Assembly (NCBI GenBank): GCA_011317545.1
Contig: WUJK01000018.1
Location: 124,001 to 188,000, forward strand
Source: Coniella vitis
Lineage: Eukaryota > Ascomycota > Sordariomycetes > Diaporthales > Schizoparmaceae
Length of the DNA stretch: 64,000 bases
Reading direction: 5' to 3'
Positions 37,209 through 50,100 of this stretch are shown here, piece by piece; position 1 is the first letter of the stretch, and every line of letters starts with the position of its first letter. Below the pieces are notes generated by a model, which saw nothing but the letters and a program-made list of their open reading frames with translations, was not told the DNA's origin and made no database searches. The position numbers were made by a program, and so were the translations under genes.

Positions 37209-38639
37209 TTACCACGGCGATAGCACCGACCCGTCGTGGTTGGGAGCCATGCCGAGCATCACCTGCTCCTCGAGCGAGGCCTGGGCCATCCACATGCTTG
37301 GATACGCCATCTGTATTGCCGACGTGGGATTCAGCGGCGTCGATGACCCTGGCAGTGCTGTCATTGGGGCTGCTGACATTGGGGCGGCTGCCATTTCTCC
37401 CCACGGCAACGAGTCCAAGGGCGAGGTGCTGCTTGGGCCCAGCAGCGTCATTGTCGTATGACTGGGGTAGCAGTGGCTGCTGCTGTGCGTTGGCCATTGC
37501 AATACTTGGGCTGGTGATGGGCCCATGGAATACACGGCTCCAGGCTGAAAACTGGCATTCGCAACCCCAGGAGGAAGTTGCTGCGCCATTTCAGAGCGCG
37601 GCTGGCTCAGCATGCTTGTGGAAAAATTCCTGGCTCGATGGCCCATCTGCAGATTCAGAATCTGCACCAGCCGGGTCGTGGGCATCGAGAGGCGAGCTCG
37701 CCCAGGTTCGACAGCGTTGCGGCCCCGTGCTCCGCCTTCGGGAACCAGGGATCGTATCAGGTCCAGCGACCTGTCTGATGCATCTCGCATCTTCCTGAGG
37801 CCGTCACTGTTCCTTTTGATGTACTTTTGAATCTTGACAACGTCAAAATAGCCGATGTCGAGCAGCAGAGTGGTGTTGGGGCCAGTCAGCAGCTGCCTGG
37901 ACTTGTCGTGCGCAAGCGCGCGACGAATGCCATCAAACAGCGATTGCAAGAACCGATGCACCATGCCGATCGTCACATTCTTCTCCACACCCCAAGCTTT
38001 GAGCCGCTGTTTGTACATGCGGCCCGTGGCCCTGAGGCCGTATTCAGCCTCCATCAACAACTGGACATCCTCCAGTCTCATCTTGTAATACAGCTGTACA
38101 ATCAGATCCTTGTGCTTTGTAAAGAGCGCTTCTCGGTCTCTGCTATCGTCGTCATTCAGATTCTTTCGCTGACGACACGCGGGCGGTTCGTCATCGTCGT
38201 CGGCAACTGAGTCCACTTCCGATGTGTCTGATTGAGATTTCGTGTTTGGAGAGAAAGTGCTCTCTTCCAAGTATGAGCTCTCGAGCTTGGCCTCGGTGTT
38301 GGGGGACACGAGGCACTCGGCAGTCAGGCCAAAGTGTCCATCATCGTCTGGCCAGCCTTCAGCGGCCGACATGTTGCCGTGGCCGTCGCCCGGTTTCTGG
38401 CTCCAACTGCTGCTGGAGTCCGAGGGCGAGGGCGTAGAGTACGCCATCATGGACGCCAACTCTGGGGAAGAGGGCTCGGTTTTCATGGTGAAAGAAAAGG
38501 GCTCGTAGTCTGGGTAGAAATGAGTGGCAGCAGCACTGGTGGGCGCGCAGCAGCCAGCGACGAGTTGCATGGGTGAGAGAGTGGGCGACGAATAATCGGC
38601 AAAGACGGGCTTGTGTCTGTCGAGGCACACCATATTCAC
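37209..38639 (-). CDS. Clr5-domain protein, putative regulator
   Basis: A single exon of 476 residues. The segment at about residues 173-220 (HKDLIVQLYYKM to WGVEKN) has the spacing of the fungal Clr5 domain: a helix ending in LY, then Y..RL..WG..KN. Around it the protein is Ser/Pro/Thr-rich and acidic (DSVADDDDEPP), and the C-terminal third is rich in Met, Pro and Ser, as in many fungal transcription regulators. No zinc finger or DNA-binding motif of another type is visible. Clr5 domains occur in fission-yeast Clr5, involved in gene silencing, and in many uncharacterised filamentous-fungal proteins. A putative splice acceptor lies 15 bases before the ATG, so an upstream exon, coding or not, is possible. 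A second ATG follows two codons later. Confidence 0.75.
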   Translation of the reverse strand: MNMVCLDRHKPVFADYSSPTLSPMQLVAGCCAPTSAAATHFYPDYEPFSFTMKTEPSSPELASMMAYSTPSPSDSSSSWSQKPGDGHGNMSAAEGWPDDDGHFGLTAECLVSPNTEAKLESSYLEESTFSPNTKSQSDTSEVDSVADDDDEPPACRQRKNLNDDDSRDREALFTKHKDLIVQLYYKMRLEDVQLLMEAEYGLRATGRMYKQRLKAWGVEKNVTIGMVHRFLQSLFDGIRRALAHDKSRQLLTGPNTTLLLDIGYFDVVKIQKYIKRNSDGLRKMRDASDRSLDLIRSLVPEGGARGRNAVEPGRARLSMPTTRLVQILNLQMGHRARNFSTSMLSQPRSEMAQQLPPGVANASFQPGAVYSMGPSPAQVLQWPTHSSSHCYPSHTTMTLLGPSSTSPLDSLPWGEMAAAPMSAAPMTALPGSSTPLNPTSAIQMAYPSMWMAQASLEEQVMLGMAPNHDGSVLSPW

Positions 38640-39283
38640 CGAGCTGTATTATATGTATGGCTAATTGGCAATCAAGCACTGACTGCAGGGAGCAAAAGAA
38701 GAAGAAGAAGAACAAGAAGAAGAAATGGATAAACTGGGCTCAAGAATTTGCGAGGTGAAACAAGCGTACGGGGTCTTGTCGAGCTGTGGCATGTCAGTTG
38801 ATAGACACGGTACAATGACGAAGCGGCAGAGACAGGCTCGACTTTATATCGGGCCGTAGGGACAGCAGGCTTGGTATGGAGGTGCAGATTGGGTCCCGAC
38901 TAGATCGGCATTCCGAGCGGGCACTGGACCCGTGTAACTGGTTGGCACAGAACAGTGTACGAAAGAGGCTTAAGCATGACGAGACGAAGGGTGCCTCCTT
39001 CACCTCCCAGGCTGGGGCTCTTTTCCGCATGCAAGCACGCCAGGGGCCCCCTTCAGTGGCATATGCTGCGCCAGGGATGCATGCGTGCTGCTTTCTTGAG
39101 AATGGATGCGACAAGGGCTTCATGCTTGGAAGGGACATGCAGTTGGAAGCGACACGACGCTCGTTGTGTGCGTGTCCAAGGCTGTGTTGAGCTTTCCCAG
39201 CGTCCAACTTCTTTTTTCTCTCTCATTTCCCTGTCAGTTTGATGGCTGTCGTGGGGGGCGTTGCGATGCAGTCCCTCTGGCCT

Positions 39284-39345
39284 TCCTCCTTCTCCCTCTC
39301 TCTCTCTCTCTCTTCCTCTCTCACCCCTTCTCTCTCTGCTTCTCA
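39284..39345. repeat. (CT)n pyrimidine tract
   Basis: About 60 bases of C and T with a core of CT units. Such tracts are common in fungal core promoters and leaders, so a transcription start near here is possible. Confidence 0.75.
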
Positions 39346-40957
39346 TCTTGCCCCTGCCCTCCTCTTCCTTCCCTCATCTTGAACGAAGCATCCGCACAGA
39401 AAGGACGCCGTGATCCGCTCACTCCTCAGCCCTACTTACGAACCTTATCCTTGTTGACCACACCCTCACCCCTCTTTCGTCCACGGCACACTCCGGCGTT
39501 TACAACAGCAACGCTAAGCATCGATCTGTCAGAGACTACACCAAAAGTCGCTGCTGGACGTGCAAGCAGACCATGCTAAGAGCCGCACAAAGTCGCGTCT
39601 ATTTCCTTGCCGCCCCCCCTCCCCCAGCGTTAACTCCACGGGCATAGGATCTCGCGCGCCAGACAAGATGAGGCGGTCTATGCGGGATCACAGGATGTTT
39701 AGGCAGGGGGAAAGGCTAAACTAAACTATCGCTGGCTAGTCTCTGCAACCCGTTTCCTCAAAGGCCAAATTCGAGGCAAGAAGAGGGAACAGGTAGCCCA
39801 GAGCTTGATGGCTCCTAGCGCTGGGTGACGCACACAGATCAAAGAATTAGTAAGACGAGCCTCGTGTGACGGTTTGACAGCGGAATATGTCCCCATCGTG
39901 GCACCGCTAAGGTTCAGGGAAATCTGGAAGGCGTGGAGTTAGAGGAGAAAAAAGGAAGATGGTCCCTTGTTTTCCTTTCTTTTTCTGGAGTCGAAGCCTG
40001 GGGGCGCGGCGTGGGGTCTGGTCCCCTGGGCTCGTGTGTGGGCAGAGAGATAGCCTTCCCTGTGGAGCGTGGGCCGATGACCTCGCTTGCCCTAGTCTTT
40101 GCGATGTGCCGCCCCGTGGTGATGCATCCTTGCCACGAGGCAGCAGAAGAAGGGGTCCGGTTGGTGTGTTGGTGTGTTGGCGGTGGTGATTGTCGCCTTT
40201 GCCCTTGCGCAAGAAGACAGCCTACCGGTGGTTTATGCTTCTCAGCTAGGACTCTATCTTGGTTGGTCTTTGTTTTGTGTGTGTTTTTTTGTGTTGATGT
40301 TGTTTTGTTGTTTTGTTTGTTTGTTTGTTTGTTTTGACAAGTTGCCCATTGTTTTCGGCGCTGGGAGAAGAGAACAACAAGAGGACAGAAGCATCGCATT
40401 CATCCTGATCAGTGTCTCTGGCCTCGACCCTGGGCTAGTTTCCCGGCTGGTACTGTGAAGAAGTACATGGAATAACCTTATATCCAGGAGGAGCGATTCA
40501 AAATCGGGTTTCCTGATCGACTTGACCCCCTTGTCATGGAAGGGGGGCAGGCCAATCTTACACAGTACACACACCTTTTTTTTCCTTTCTCTCTCCTTCT
40601 TTCGCTCTCGTCTCTTGGTGTGTGTGGAGGGGGGGGGCTTTCGCGAGGAGCCAGCCAGCCAGCCAGCCAGACAGACAGACAGATTGACACTGCCGTTGGT
40701 TGTGGGGGGGGACCCGACCCCCTGTGGTCCCCTTTCTCTGGGGGCCGTACTGCTGTGTATGTACTATATACATAGTACTTACATTGCTATCCATGTCCAT
40801 GTAGATATCAGCCGCGCTGTGCCGCTTCCGGCTTGCGGTTGGCCCTGCAATTGGCTGGATCTGGCCGTGTCACCTGACTAAGGCGGAGCGATATGGCCGT
40901 CTGGCTTTAACAGGCTGTGCAGCCGCGGGTGGAGAAAGCAAAAGATAGAAGTGGGCT

Positions 40958-41010
40958 GGGTTGGGTTGGTTGGTTGGTTGGTTGGTTGGATGGTTGGATG
41001 GCTGGAGGTG
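40958..41010. repeat. (TTGG)n with (ATGG) variants
   Basis: Tandem TTGG units passing into GGATGGTT variants. On the minus strand this is an AACC/CCAT array. Confidence 0.9.
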
Positions 41011-41068
41011 GGAAAGAAACCCGGACTTTGGAGAGGCCGGGCGCTGATGCAACTCGCGCTCAGAGAAC

Positions 41069-41089
41069 GCACACACACACACACACACA
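41069..41089. repeat. (CA)n microsatellite
   Basis: About ten CA units within the gene-poor region. Confidence 0.95.
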
Positions 41090-42142
41090 TGGCAGCCAAC
41101 GCTTGGACAAGTATGCAGCGGAACGGGCCAATAGACTGGTGACGCTTCGAAGCTGAAAGCTTGGATCTTGTCAATCCGTCTACTGCCTGCTTCCTTGCCG
41201 AGAGTGGGCCGCACCAGGGCGGGGGGTTGGGGTGAAGGGACAAACCAAAACAAAACAGCAGCAACAATAACAACATGTCAAAGGGTAAAAGCTGTGGTGG
41301 TGGGGGCCGGACGGCCGGCGGGCTGGCGTCTGGAGAACTGAACGTTTACTACTCGTCCATCCTGGAGACGATGGGTGGCCTCGTGCAGGTTTCCCTGTGC
41401 ATGGTACAGAGAAGCGGGAAAAAAAGAGAGAGAGAAAAAAAAAAGGAAAAAAAGAGACGGTGAGCCGCTTCGCATTTGTGCCAATGAGGATGGAGCGTCT
41501 CTGCCAAAAAACGCTTGCTAGCGTGTTGTTGCGTCTAGCGCCAGCGAAAAGAAGAGGGGTCCAAGCCCGAGTAGTGCATAGTCAGTGCTAGTCAAGTAAG
41601 TGTCAACGACGACGGGCAAAGACGACACGACGAGGATGAGGATACAAGACAGCACGCAGCGCAGGGCCGCGGAGGGAGAGAGAGGGGGAGAGGGAGAGAA
41701 AGAGAAAATAGGCCGGATCCCTGGTCTGGACTGGCCAGCTGAGGGCTTCCAACGGACAACGCCGGCACACAGAGAAAAGGAAGGCAAAAGAATAAGAAGA
41801 AAAGAAATAAGGGAAAAGGCAGCCAAACAAATCACTCGGAGCCACGCGACTCGCATCCGGATCCCTTCTGTCGGTATCGAGCCGGTACACGCGTCGAAAA
41901 GAATGAGTCAAAGCAAATGGCCCCCTTCCAACCTTATCCCCCCGTCGAATTTGGCTTTTGCCCTTATTTTCTTTTTCTTCTTATTCCTTTGTGTGTACGG
42001 TGATATCATGAAGCATAGACAGGCAGCTCTTGCTTGTCATGGACTCGACTTTGTGCCATGCGGATGGGTGACACAGGTACAAGACCCTTTAGTGACAGTT
42101 TTGGGTTGAATTCGCTGCTACTCAAGCACTCGTTCACTTACT

Positions 42143-42163
42143 CACACACACACACACACACAC
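42143..42163. repeat. (CA)n microsatellite
   Basis: About ten CA units; a second array of the same unit about 1 kb from the first. Confidence 0.95.
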
Positions 42164-43041
42164 TTGACAATACGCATCTGGCTGTGCAGATCAAAGTAAA
42201 GTGGTTGCGTTCTTTGTCCGGGGGGGCTGCACGGATAAAGAAATGTTACATCATATATACCGTACAGCCCTAGGGTACCGTACCCTCCTCCCCTGCCGCG
42301 ATGGGGGAGAAGAGAAGGGGGGGGCGTAAAGATGGATGATTTAATCACTTACCAAATGTCTATATTATAATTATTGTGTTGTTTTTACACCATGTAACTA
42401 TTATGTGTGGCCTTATTCGAGCAAAGCAAGGAGTGAAAATGGTTGCGTAGCCCCGCTGCACTCATGACATAGCAAACCTTTTTTGTCTCTGTAATGGCCG
42501 TTTTTGCATGACTCAATACTATAAACTACATAGCTACTACATATGTAACACTCTTCTGGGTCTGGCTTTAGGTTTGTTTCTTTTCTTTTTCATTGCATAC
42601 ATTGTTTCTTGAGACAAACCCCCTTTCATGGATATCGATCGGTAGTCAAAGAACGTTTTCGTTACCTTGCCGCCCATTCAGATAGTAAAGGTAAAGGGTT
42701 ACTTATACTATGACTGACCAGCAAAAGGGTCCAAATGGGCATTCTAGATCCCCCAGAGAGAGGTATATGATCCCTTTGAGTCCTCATTTATTAGTCCGTA
42801 TCAGCCCCCCGTCAAAAAAGCCACAATGCGATTCTACCGCCGGGAATAAGAAAACGGAGGAAGATAAATCAAAAAAAGGAAAAAAAGGCAAAACTAAATC
42901 TAATCAAGGAATCCCAAGGATCTGATGGTCTCGGACAACGGCTTGTGGGGGCCCAAGGGAGGAGCAGGGGGTACTTGGACTTATATAGTAGTGTACTCTA
43001 AGCCAGGGTTCTTTGCATCAGCCAAGAAGGGAAACGGTGAA

Positions 43042-43042
43042 C

Positions 43043-43085
<43 letters not shown>
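43042..43085. repeat. (AAT)n microsatellite
   Basis: About fourteen perfect ATA/AAT units, the longest perfect trinucleotide array in the window. Confidence 0.97.
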
Positions 43086-43087
<2 letters not shown>

Positions 43088-43157
43088 GGCTCTGGGGAAT
43101 CTGGATCAACAATCCTGATTATACCCCCGGCGGGGGATTTGGGCAGGGTTTAGGATC

Positions 43158-43171
43158 GGGGGGGGGGGGGG
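43158..43171. repeat. Poly-G run (about 14)
   Basis: A long guanine homopolymer, rare in most genomes. The exact length may be a sequencing artefact. Confidence 0.85.
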
Positions 43172-45181
43172 TTTTGTGAGGAGGGGTCCCCTTTCTTTTT
43201 TCTCTTCTTTTTTTTTTATGGTTGCCGATAACCAGGGTTAGGTGATAACGTCGCGTGCGTCTGGTCCTGCAGCACGCCGCGCCGCCGTCACATCCGTCTG
43301 TCCGTGGGAAAAATGGGAAACAAAGGGGCCGATAATCCCCAATCTCTGGTCTGGGTATCTTTGAAATTGAATATTTGTTATACAAAGAATAATAGAAAAA
43401 TAAACAATAAATAAAACATCGAGGAATTAGGGGAAATCAACCACCGTCATTGCCAAGCACTTTCAACGAACGAACGCTCCTTTTGTAGAGACAAGACGAG
43501 GAGATAACCAAAAGCAAAAGACAAAGACAAAGGACAAAGACAGGACATGGTGGTTTAATACAGTGCTAGTACTCTAGAGTGCTTAGTTGAGCGAAGAAAA
43601 GAAGAAGAAAAACAGAAAAAAAAGAAGAAAAAAAAGACAAGTGGCCGAGACAAGAGTGGGCAATAGCAGAGACATTTTCGAGCAAAACAATGCGCTTTGG
43701 GCTTGTCTGTGCCTTCGGTTGGCGTACCCGGACCCCCCCGAGGTAAAATCGGTACAAATATCAATGGCAGTAAAAGCAGCACGAGGTCGGAGAAGGGGGA
43801 GACAAAAGAAGAAGAGGATGCGGAAGGGCGTGTGTATTGATTGAATGATTGCATGCGTGCGTGCAATACGGCAGCCAACAAGTACAGCAAACATGACATG
43901 GTAGCAAGCAAAGATCATTTCGAGAACGTTATGCAGGGTTGGAACCCAGGAGCCCAGGGATCCAAAGGGACCAAGTCGATTATACAAAACAAAACAGATA
44001 CTCGTATACACACATCCACACATGCCGCGGGCCAACAAGCCGGCCTAAACGAGGGTTTTCCCTGCCTTGGGCCCCCATGTCGCCTTTGATGCTTTGCCGT
44101 TTTGTCTCGTGTGCTTACTATGGACTTGCCAGCCTGCTTGCTTGCTGCTGTAATGGATGGTGTATTGTGCGGCACCTCGATAAGTTCTGTTGGTATTGCA
44201 GCCGTGTACTCTGTAGCAGACATGCCCCGTGCGTATCATGGCCTCCCTTGATCATGATACTGCTTGATGGGAGTAAGTCGTGCCGTATTGTATAGACAGT
44301 ACTGTGGAAAACGAGAATGTCAAAAGGATGTGCAGATTGTCTCTTGGTTACATTTTCAAATTTTACCTGCATACAACATACCCACACGGTGTCTGACCAC
44401 GCACAAGTATTGTTTCTTTTTTTTACCCTTCTTTTTCTTTTTCCTCCCTCTCTTCTTTTCTTCTTTTTCTCTCTCTTATGAGACCATGTATGCATGCAGT
44501 GTTAGAAAAGGTGCTACCACAGCATGCAGAATCGAACCACGCCCACCCAGACTGTCGGGACTTGCGACAGGCCCCTCAGACTCGCTCTGATTGGATGAGC
44601 CCTTCGAGAGAAACTTCCGCTTTGTACTAGCGACTTCTCTCGTACACACGCCCACGTCCGCAACCCAACCCACCACACAAAGAAACAATACCCAAAAAAA
44701 AAAAAAAGAGATTTGGAGTAATCCGGTCCATGGCGGGACAAGTCCTTCTGGCAGCGTAGATGCGGCGGGTGGCCGTTGTGAGCATAGTACAGACCTAGAG
44801 TACTGTGTACATGGTGCAATGGATACTTGCAGCGGAGGTTACGGTATATTTGACGTCATGTGCAAAGTACACAGTACTATGTACATGCGTCCTTACTAAT
44901 CAAGTACGCCACGGTACTGCGTACATGGTCTTGGTATACATAGTAGGAAAGCAAAGCAGCCTGCTGTCGAACAAAGAAAAAGGGAAGATGAATTCCAGCA
45001 AAGAAAAGGCGGCCGCAGACACTGCCAGATGCAGTTTGGCATACGATGGTAAGGTTCGTTGGTCATGCCCAACAGAACAATGCTGAATGTATTTTGTGCT
45101 TGTTCATTTGGGGACAGCAGGGAGTCTCACTTGTCAATAACTGTAAACAGAAAGCAGCCTCATCGAAGGTGTTGGCGGAGA

Positions 45182-45223
45182 GGGGGGGGGTGGTTCTGGA
45201 TGTTGGCTTGACCACCCCCCCCC
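45182..45223. repeat. G/C inverted repeat able to form a hairpin
   Basis: GGGGGGGGGTGGT is followed after a loop of about 16 bases by ACCACCCCCCCCC, a perfect 13-base-pair stem, and then by a T-rich tract. It looks like a bacterial terminator, but in a fungus its meaning is unknown; it may be a structure that forms in DNA or RNA. Confidence 0.7.
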
Positions 45224-45662
45224 CCTTTCTTTTACTTTTTCTTTTTCTTCTCTCCTTCTTCCTTTTCTTCCTTGTTCCGTTTCTTTGATGTATGTCTACT
45301 AGACAAGGGGCAACGCCCTAATATCTGAGGTAAGATTGTTAAAGTCATGACCATCAAAAATATACACTTTGCTGTCAAAGTCCCGCGTCGAGTGATGTAA
45401 AAGCTGAAAAGCAAAATACATCAAAAAGTCAATACAATCAACAATAGAGAGGCCGAGAAGAAAACGAAAGAAACGCCCCAGGACAAGGACAGTTGCTGAC
45501 ATCTCTGGCCTTGCCCTGGGTGGCAGCACGGCGCCTCGGGTCCCATTATTCTTCTTCGGACCGCCCTGGATGCGGTGAGCACACGGGGGATCTCGACTGG
45601 TTTGGTTGGTTGCTTTCGTTCAAACTTGATGGCAAAGAAGGAAACTGCACAATAAATCCAGC

Positions 45663-45688
45663 GCCAGCCAGCCAGCCAGCCAGCCAGC
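45663..45688. repeat. (CAGC)n microsatellite
   Basis: Six CCAG units in tandem. A similar CCAG array, running into CAGA units, is at about 40651-40683. Confidence 0.95.
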
Positions 45689-45853
45689 ATCCACAGCCGA
45701 AACATGCTTGCTTGGCCAAAAAAACCACTCGGCATGTTTGCCTGCATCGTCTATCTCGATCTCACCCCCAGTCTCTTGTCCCACCACACTCTCTTCGTTT
45801 TCTGTCTTCTTGAGATTGTACATGTCCATGCCATCCATGCAGGACAACTGGGG

Positions 45854-45884
45854 TGGCATGGCATGGCATGGCATGCTATGGCAT
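45854..45884. repeat. (GGCAT)n pentanucleotide repeat
   Basis: Four perfect TGGCA units followed by two altered units (CTATG, GCATA). Confidence 0.95.
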
Positions 45885-47141
45885 AGCGTAAAGTTTAAGT
45901 ATTGCTTGCCTCTATTCCCAGTATATTCCCGCTCCTAGGTCCCTTTCCCCCCTCCCCCCCGGGGGCCCTTTCAAGCCCAATTATATCTAGGATCTCAGGA
46001 AAAGCTGAGAAAGATAAGCTTTGGAAGGGGGAAAGAATAAATAAGCAAAAATAAAATAAAAAAGGACAATGTCGCTGTACAATGAACGTAGCCGTATTGC
46101 ATCAATCCGATCGCAGAGGACCCATGCAGAACGTGCGCATCAAAGAAAGTCACTACTATGAACTGTGTCTGGTGTTGACTTGTCCGCTAACCTCACAAGT
46201 CGACCCCAGGGGAGAAGAAGGAAAACAACAACTCCACGTGAGAGGTGACCAGGCTGGCAGGGTGAAGACGAGGTACTCGCATGGAAACCGAGATGTGGAA
46301 TCGAACGTTCAGCATTCTCAGAGTGCACAGCACTACTGCAACCACTCACTCGGCTGTTTGGCAAGACAAGGTACTCTCTTTTGTCCTTTTTACTGTTTTA
46401 TTTTATTTTTTGTAGTTATAAATGGCCAATCTACGTACTTTTTGTTTGTGTTTTGCTCTGCAATCTTACCATGGTATCAAGAGATATGTCACCGTATAAG
46501 CGACCGAGTCAAGTCAGCACAAGCAGGGCAAAAAGCAGGAAACAAAGCGCGCCCGGGCCCAAGTCCAACAGCCCACAGCGAGCAGGCTCGGGGAAACGGG
46601 GGCCGAAAAGAGAGTGGAAGACAAGGGGGAAAGGAAATCAATAAACCAGTAGAACACTGCAAGGCAGTCTTTTTCCTGTGTGCCTTTCTGTGTTAGTCTG
46701 TTGTCAACTCAGTCGGCGTAATATTGCTCCTTTGCTTGACTTGACTATACTTTTCCCACCAGCACTGCCAAACCCCCCAGTTTGCGACAAAAACACACAC
46801 GCACATCCCATGTCTCATGTCGGGTACAGCACCCATTCCACCCGCGTGGGCTAATCAGGCCCGATCTCGTTGCTGCATTGCGTCGGCATCCCGGTGTCCT
46901 GATGAATGCAGTCGATCCCGAGCCGAGACAAAAGGCGGAAAAGGGGGGGGCCTTGTTGGCCCGTGGGTCAGACAGAGAGAAAGAATGAATGCCAACGCAC
47001 GCTTACATGTGCAGATGTATTATGATGTACCCCCCCATGTAGAGCGGGAGAAAGAAAACGAAAGGAAGCATTCCAGTCACAGAGAAGAAGCGGGAAAATG
47101 GCGAGGGGGTGAGAGAGAGAGAGAAGCGAGAGAGGACTGAA

Positions 47142-47155
47142 GGGGGGGGGGGGGG
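47142..47155. repeat. Poly-G run (about 14)
   Basis: A second long G homopolymer, directly after a (GA)n tract at 47110-47133. Confidence 0.85.
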
Positions 47156-50100
47156 CGTATGTGTAAAAAGGAACAGAGACAGAATAAAAAACAATGAGAC
47201 AACCGACGCAGCCAAGAGATTGATAACATGCTCCAACAAATAGTGTGCGTGCGATACAAACTGGGCCGTGTCTTGGGGGCACATCTCCACCCCCAGAAAC
47301 CATGAACGCTTCTAGAAGACCAGGCCGGTTCCGAGAAGGGTGCCACCTCTTGTCTGCCTGTGCTGTCTTATCTCAGGATGCTCACTGGCCATTCCAGCAA
47401 GTGTTTCGGCGTGATATATTGGCCGGTGGAACGACACACGCCAGCCATCTTTGGCCGCGCACTTCCCAGCATCACGGCGTCAAAGACGCGTGATAGGAAG
47501 CGAAGCAAAGCAAGCACAATGACAGACTGTGCCGTGGGCTGCTCGGATCAAGCACCAGTTCAAAGAACCAAGCCCAGGGCCACTCCAGACGCCCCCAAAG
47601 CCCAAGACCCACGGCGGACTCGAGCCTCATTCTTGCCTTGAGATGGACGGGGTCCTCCTCTCCATCGCCCAGGGACCCTGCGTCCTCGACTCCCTCGGCA
47701 CGCTTCTCGCCAATCGCCCCGCAACATGTCCGAATTAAACCCACAAGCGCCGTCGCCCGGAAACCCCAGTGACTGGCGAGCTCGTGAAGCCCGCGGGCTT
47801 GACTTGACCTGACTCGGCTTGGCCTGGTCCACTCCCCCGAGAGACGTCTTCCCTGGCTTCGAGTATGGCCCCCAGTCCTCCAGTGCCCCCAGCAGCTGAG
47901 CCGACGAGGTCATGTGGGCCGTCTGTGGCTTTGTCCCGGCCTGGGAAGTCTGGAAGTCTGCAGGTCTCCACAAGACTAAGTAGATATTCCGCGTTTGCGT
48001 AGACCAGCCCGCCTCTCGCATAGTCCACACTACGATGTCAGTTTGAGTACAGCCAGTCACAACCAGCAAGCATCCCTCCCCATGACGCTAAAGAAGGCTG
48101 ACGGCCGCTTTGTCGTCATTCCCGCCAGCTCAACAGCAAGAGAAGCGAGATAAGATGGCGGGCTGGACCTGGTCCGGTCAGCCTCGTGATAGCCTTTCGC
48201 CTGCTGGGAATATTCTGCACTGACCGCCTCCTGCTGCAAAAGAAAGTCGGATTAGAGAATAACGAGGCAATGATTGGGTACGTAGTATAGAGGCTCAAAG
48301 AAGACTGGGAGAAAACCAGCACAGACGACAACAACACAGTCACACACAAAGAAGCCAGGACCTAGAACTCTCAAGCTACCATGTACTCGGCGGAAGAATC
48401 GTCCGCCTGCTTTTCCATGCCATGATGGTGATGGCTCGTCTTTTGCGCCGGCCTGCCTTGCGGGAATCTGTCTGAATAACCACAGCCAAAAGACCTTCAA
48501 CATGGAAACAACAGACTGGGATGCCCATGGAGTGAAACTCCTCGATTTCAACCAACAACATCTTGAATCTGTGGGTTATGGACATGGATCCAAGTTGTTA
48601 TCGCCTCTTGACTCGCGTTCTATTGCGTCGTAAGCAGAACCACCGCAAAGTCGCTTGACACCAGCCACCAACCTCCTTCCCCTCTCCTCTTCCACTTCCA
48701 CTTCCATTGCTACCGTCGCCGAAACTTGTTGCACCTGGGAACAAAAGGCCAACCAGATAGTGCAAGCGGACGCACAGCAGAGCAGGGCCGAACATCCAGG
48801 GACAAGCAAGACCGAGCACCAGGCGGCGAAGTCCGGCTCTCAGCAAGGAACCCAGACCTCGACCGCGCATGGACAAGCCTCCTTCTCATCCTTCAGCCGT
48901 GGGACGCAACCGCCTGCCCGTTCCTGGCGTGTTGTGGGTGTAAGCCCTGGAATGGTCTTCTCGTCTGCTAATGTCCTTGTGAGACTCCTGGGAAAGGAAG
49001 GGGGTGGTGCGTCACAAAGTGCGTGTGCGCTGGGGTCGAGAAGGAGATTTGCGTGTCTGGCGATCGTCGTGGGCATCACTTGTGCCTCGCTTTACCCGGA
49101 CTCTGCCCATGTCTCGCGATCCTACCGTGGCCCGAACAGAGGTGTCTGTGGTTCGATGCTTGCAACCGGCTTCATTCCCAAATCAGACACGCTGTGAGCC
49201 TCGCGAAGTGGGCAACCGCCCCCATTGGAACACTCAGAAGCCATGCCGTATGCGTGCCCAGCCGGCACGACATGTCAAAGACGCATGGCTCCGTGTTTGA
49301 GCTTCGTCAACGCATTGGGAACCCAGCATTCATGGAGTGGCCCTTCCGTGCCTTTCGCTTGTCTCTCTGTCTCATTATCTCGCGTGCCATTCTCATTGCG
49401 TAAGGCCTCGGTGATCAGAGAGTGATCCTTTCTGAGAACGGCGACAGCCCGTGAGCAATGGTCGACGGACGTAGCCACCGAAAGAATGCAAGCAGAAGAG
49501 AGCAAACCAGTTGGCGTGGCCCCTAGGTAGTTCCCACGCATCAACACACCCATCCAGAGGCCCAGTAAGAGGCATGTGTGGGTATGCGTGCGTGGCTTGG
49601 GTGACTAGTGACTGTTTCCTCCCCATCACAATATGCGCCCAACTCCCAACCGGATGCCTCACCCGCGCAGCCCAACCGTCCCATTCACACCCTTGATAAC
49701 ACTCCGCTCTCAGACACCGCACAGTGCTGTACCATGTATCATCCATGGCTTGGTGGTTGTACTTGCTTGTGAACCTGTCACTGTCAGTGTCACTCTCGCT
49801 GTCATGGCAACCTCAAGTCCTTTTTGGATGTTTCTGCCTTGCCCCCGTTGGTATGAACTGCCTTCTCCTTCTCCTGCTCCTCGCTCTCTCTCTCTTTCTC
49901 TCTCCTACTCGTTCTTTAACGTGGCTCACTCACTTCCTTCCCACTTTCTGACCACCCTCCTTCATGCTCGTGTGTGTCCCACCTGCGAAGCGATTGAGAT
50001 CAGATCAGATTGCAAGCCCCTTGTTGCTCACCCACCTCTACTGCCCTTCCACACCACCTCCTGCATTTCGGTTCTCGTTTAGACACTCTGAGATGCAAAT

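Noticed and set aside
44515..44545. tRNA-like T-loop (GGTTCGATTC on the minus strand)
   Set aside because: The flanking bases do not form a T stem, and no matching acceptor stem or anticodon arm is found. A similar TTCGATTC at about 46292-46305 also fails to fold.
46082..46696. Plus-strand frame of about 204 codons in the gene desert
   Set aside because: Random-looking translation, no motif, no promoter context; expected by chance in a region this long.
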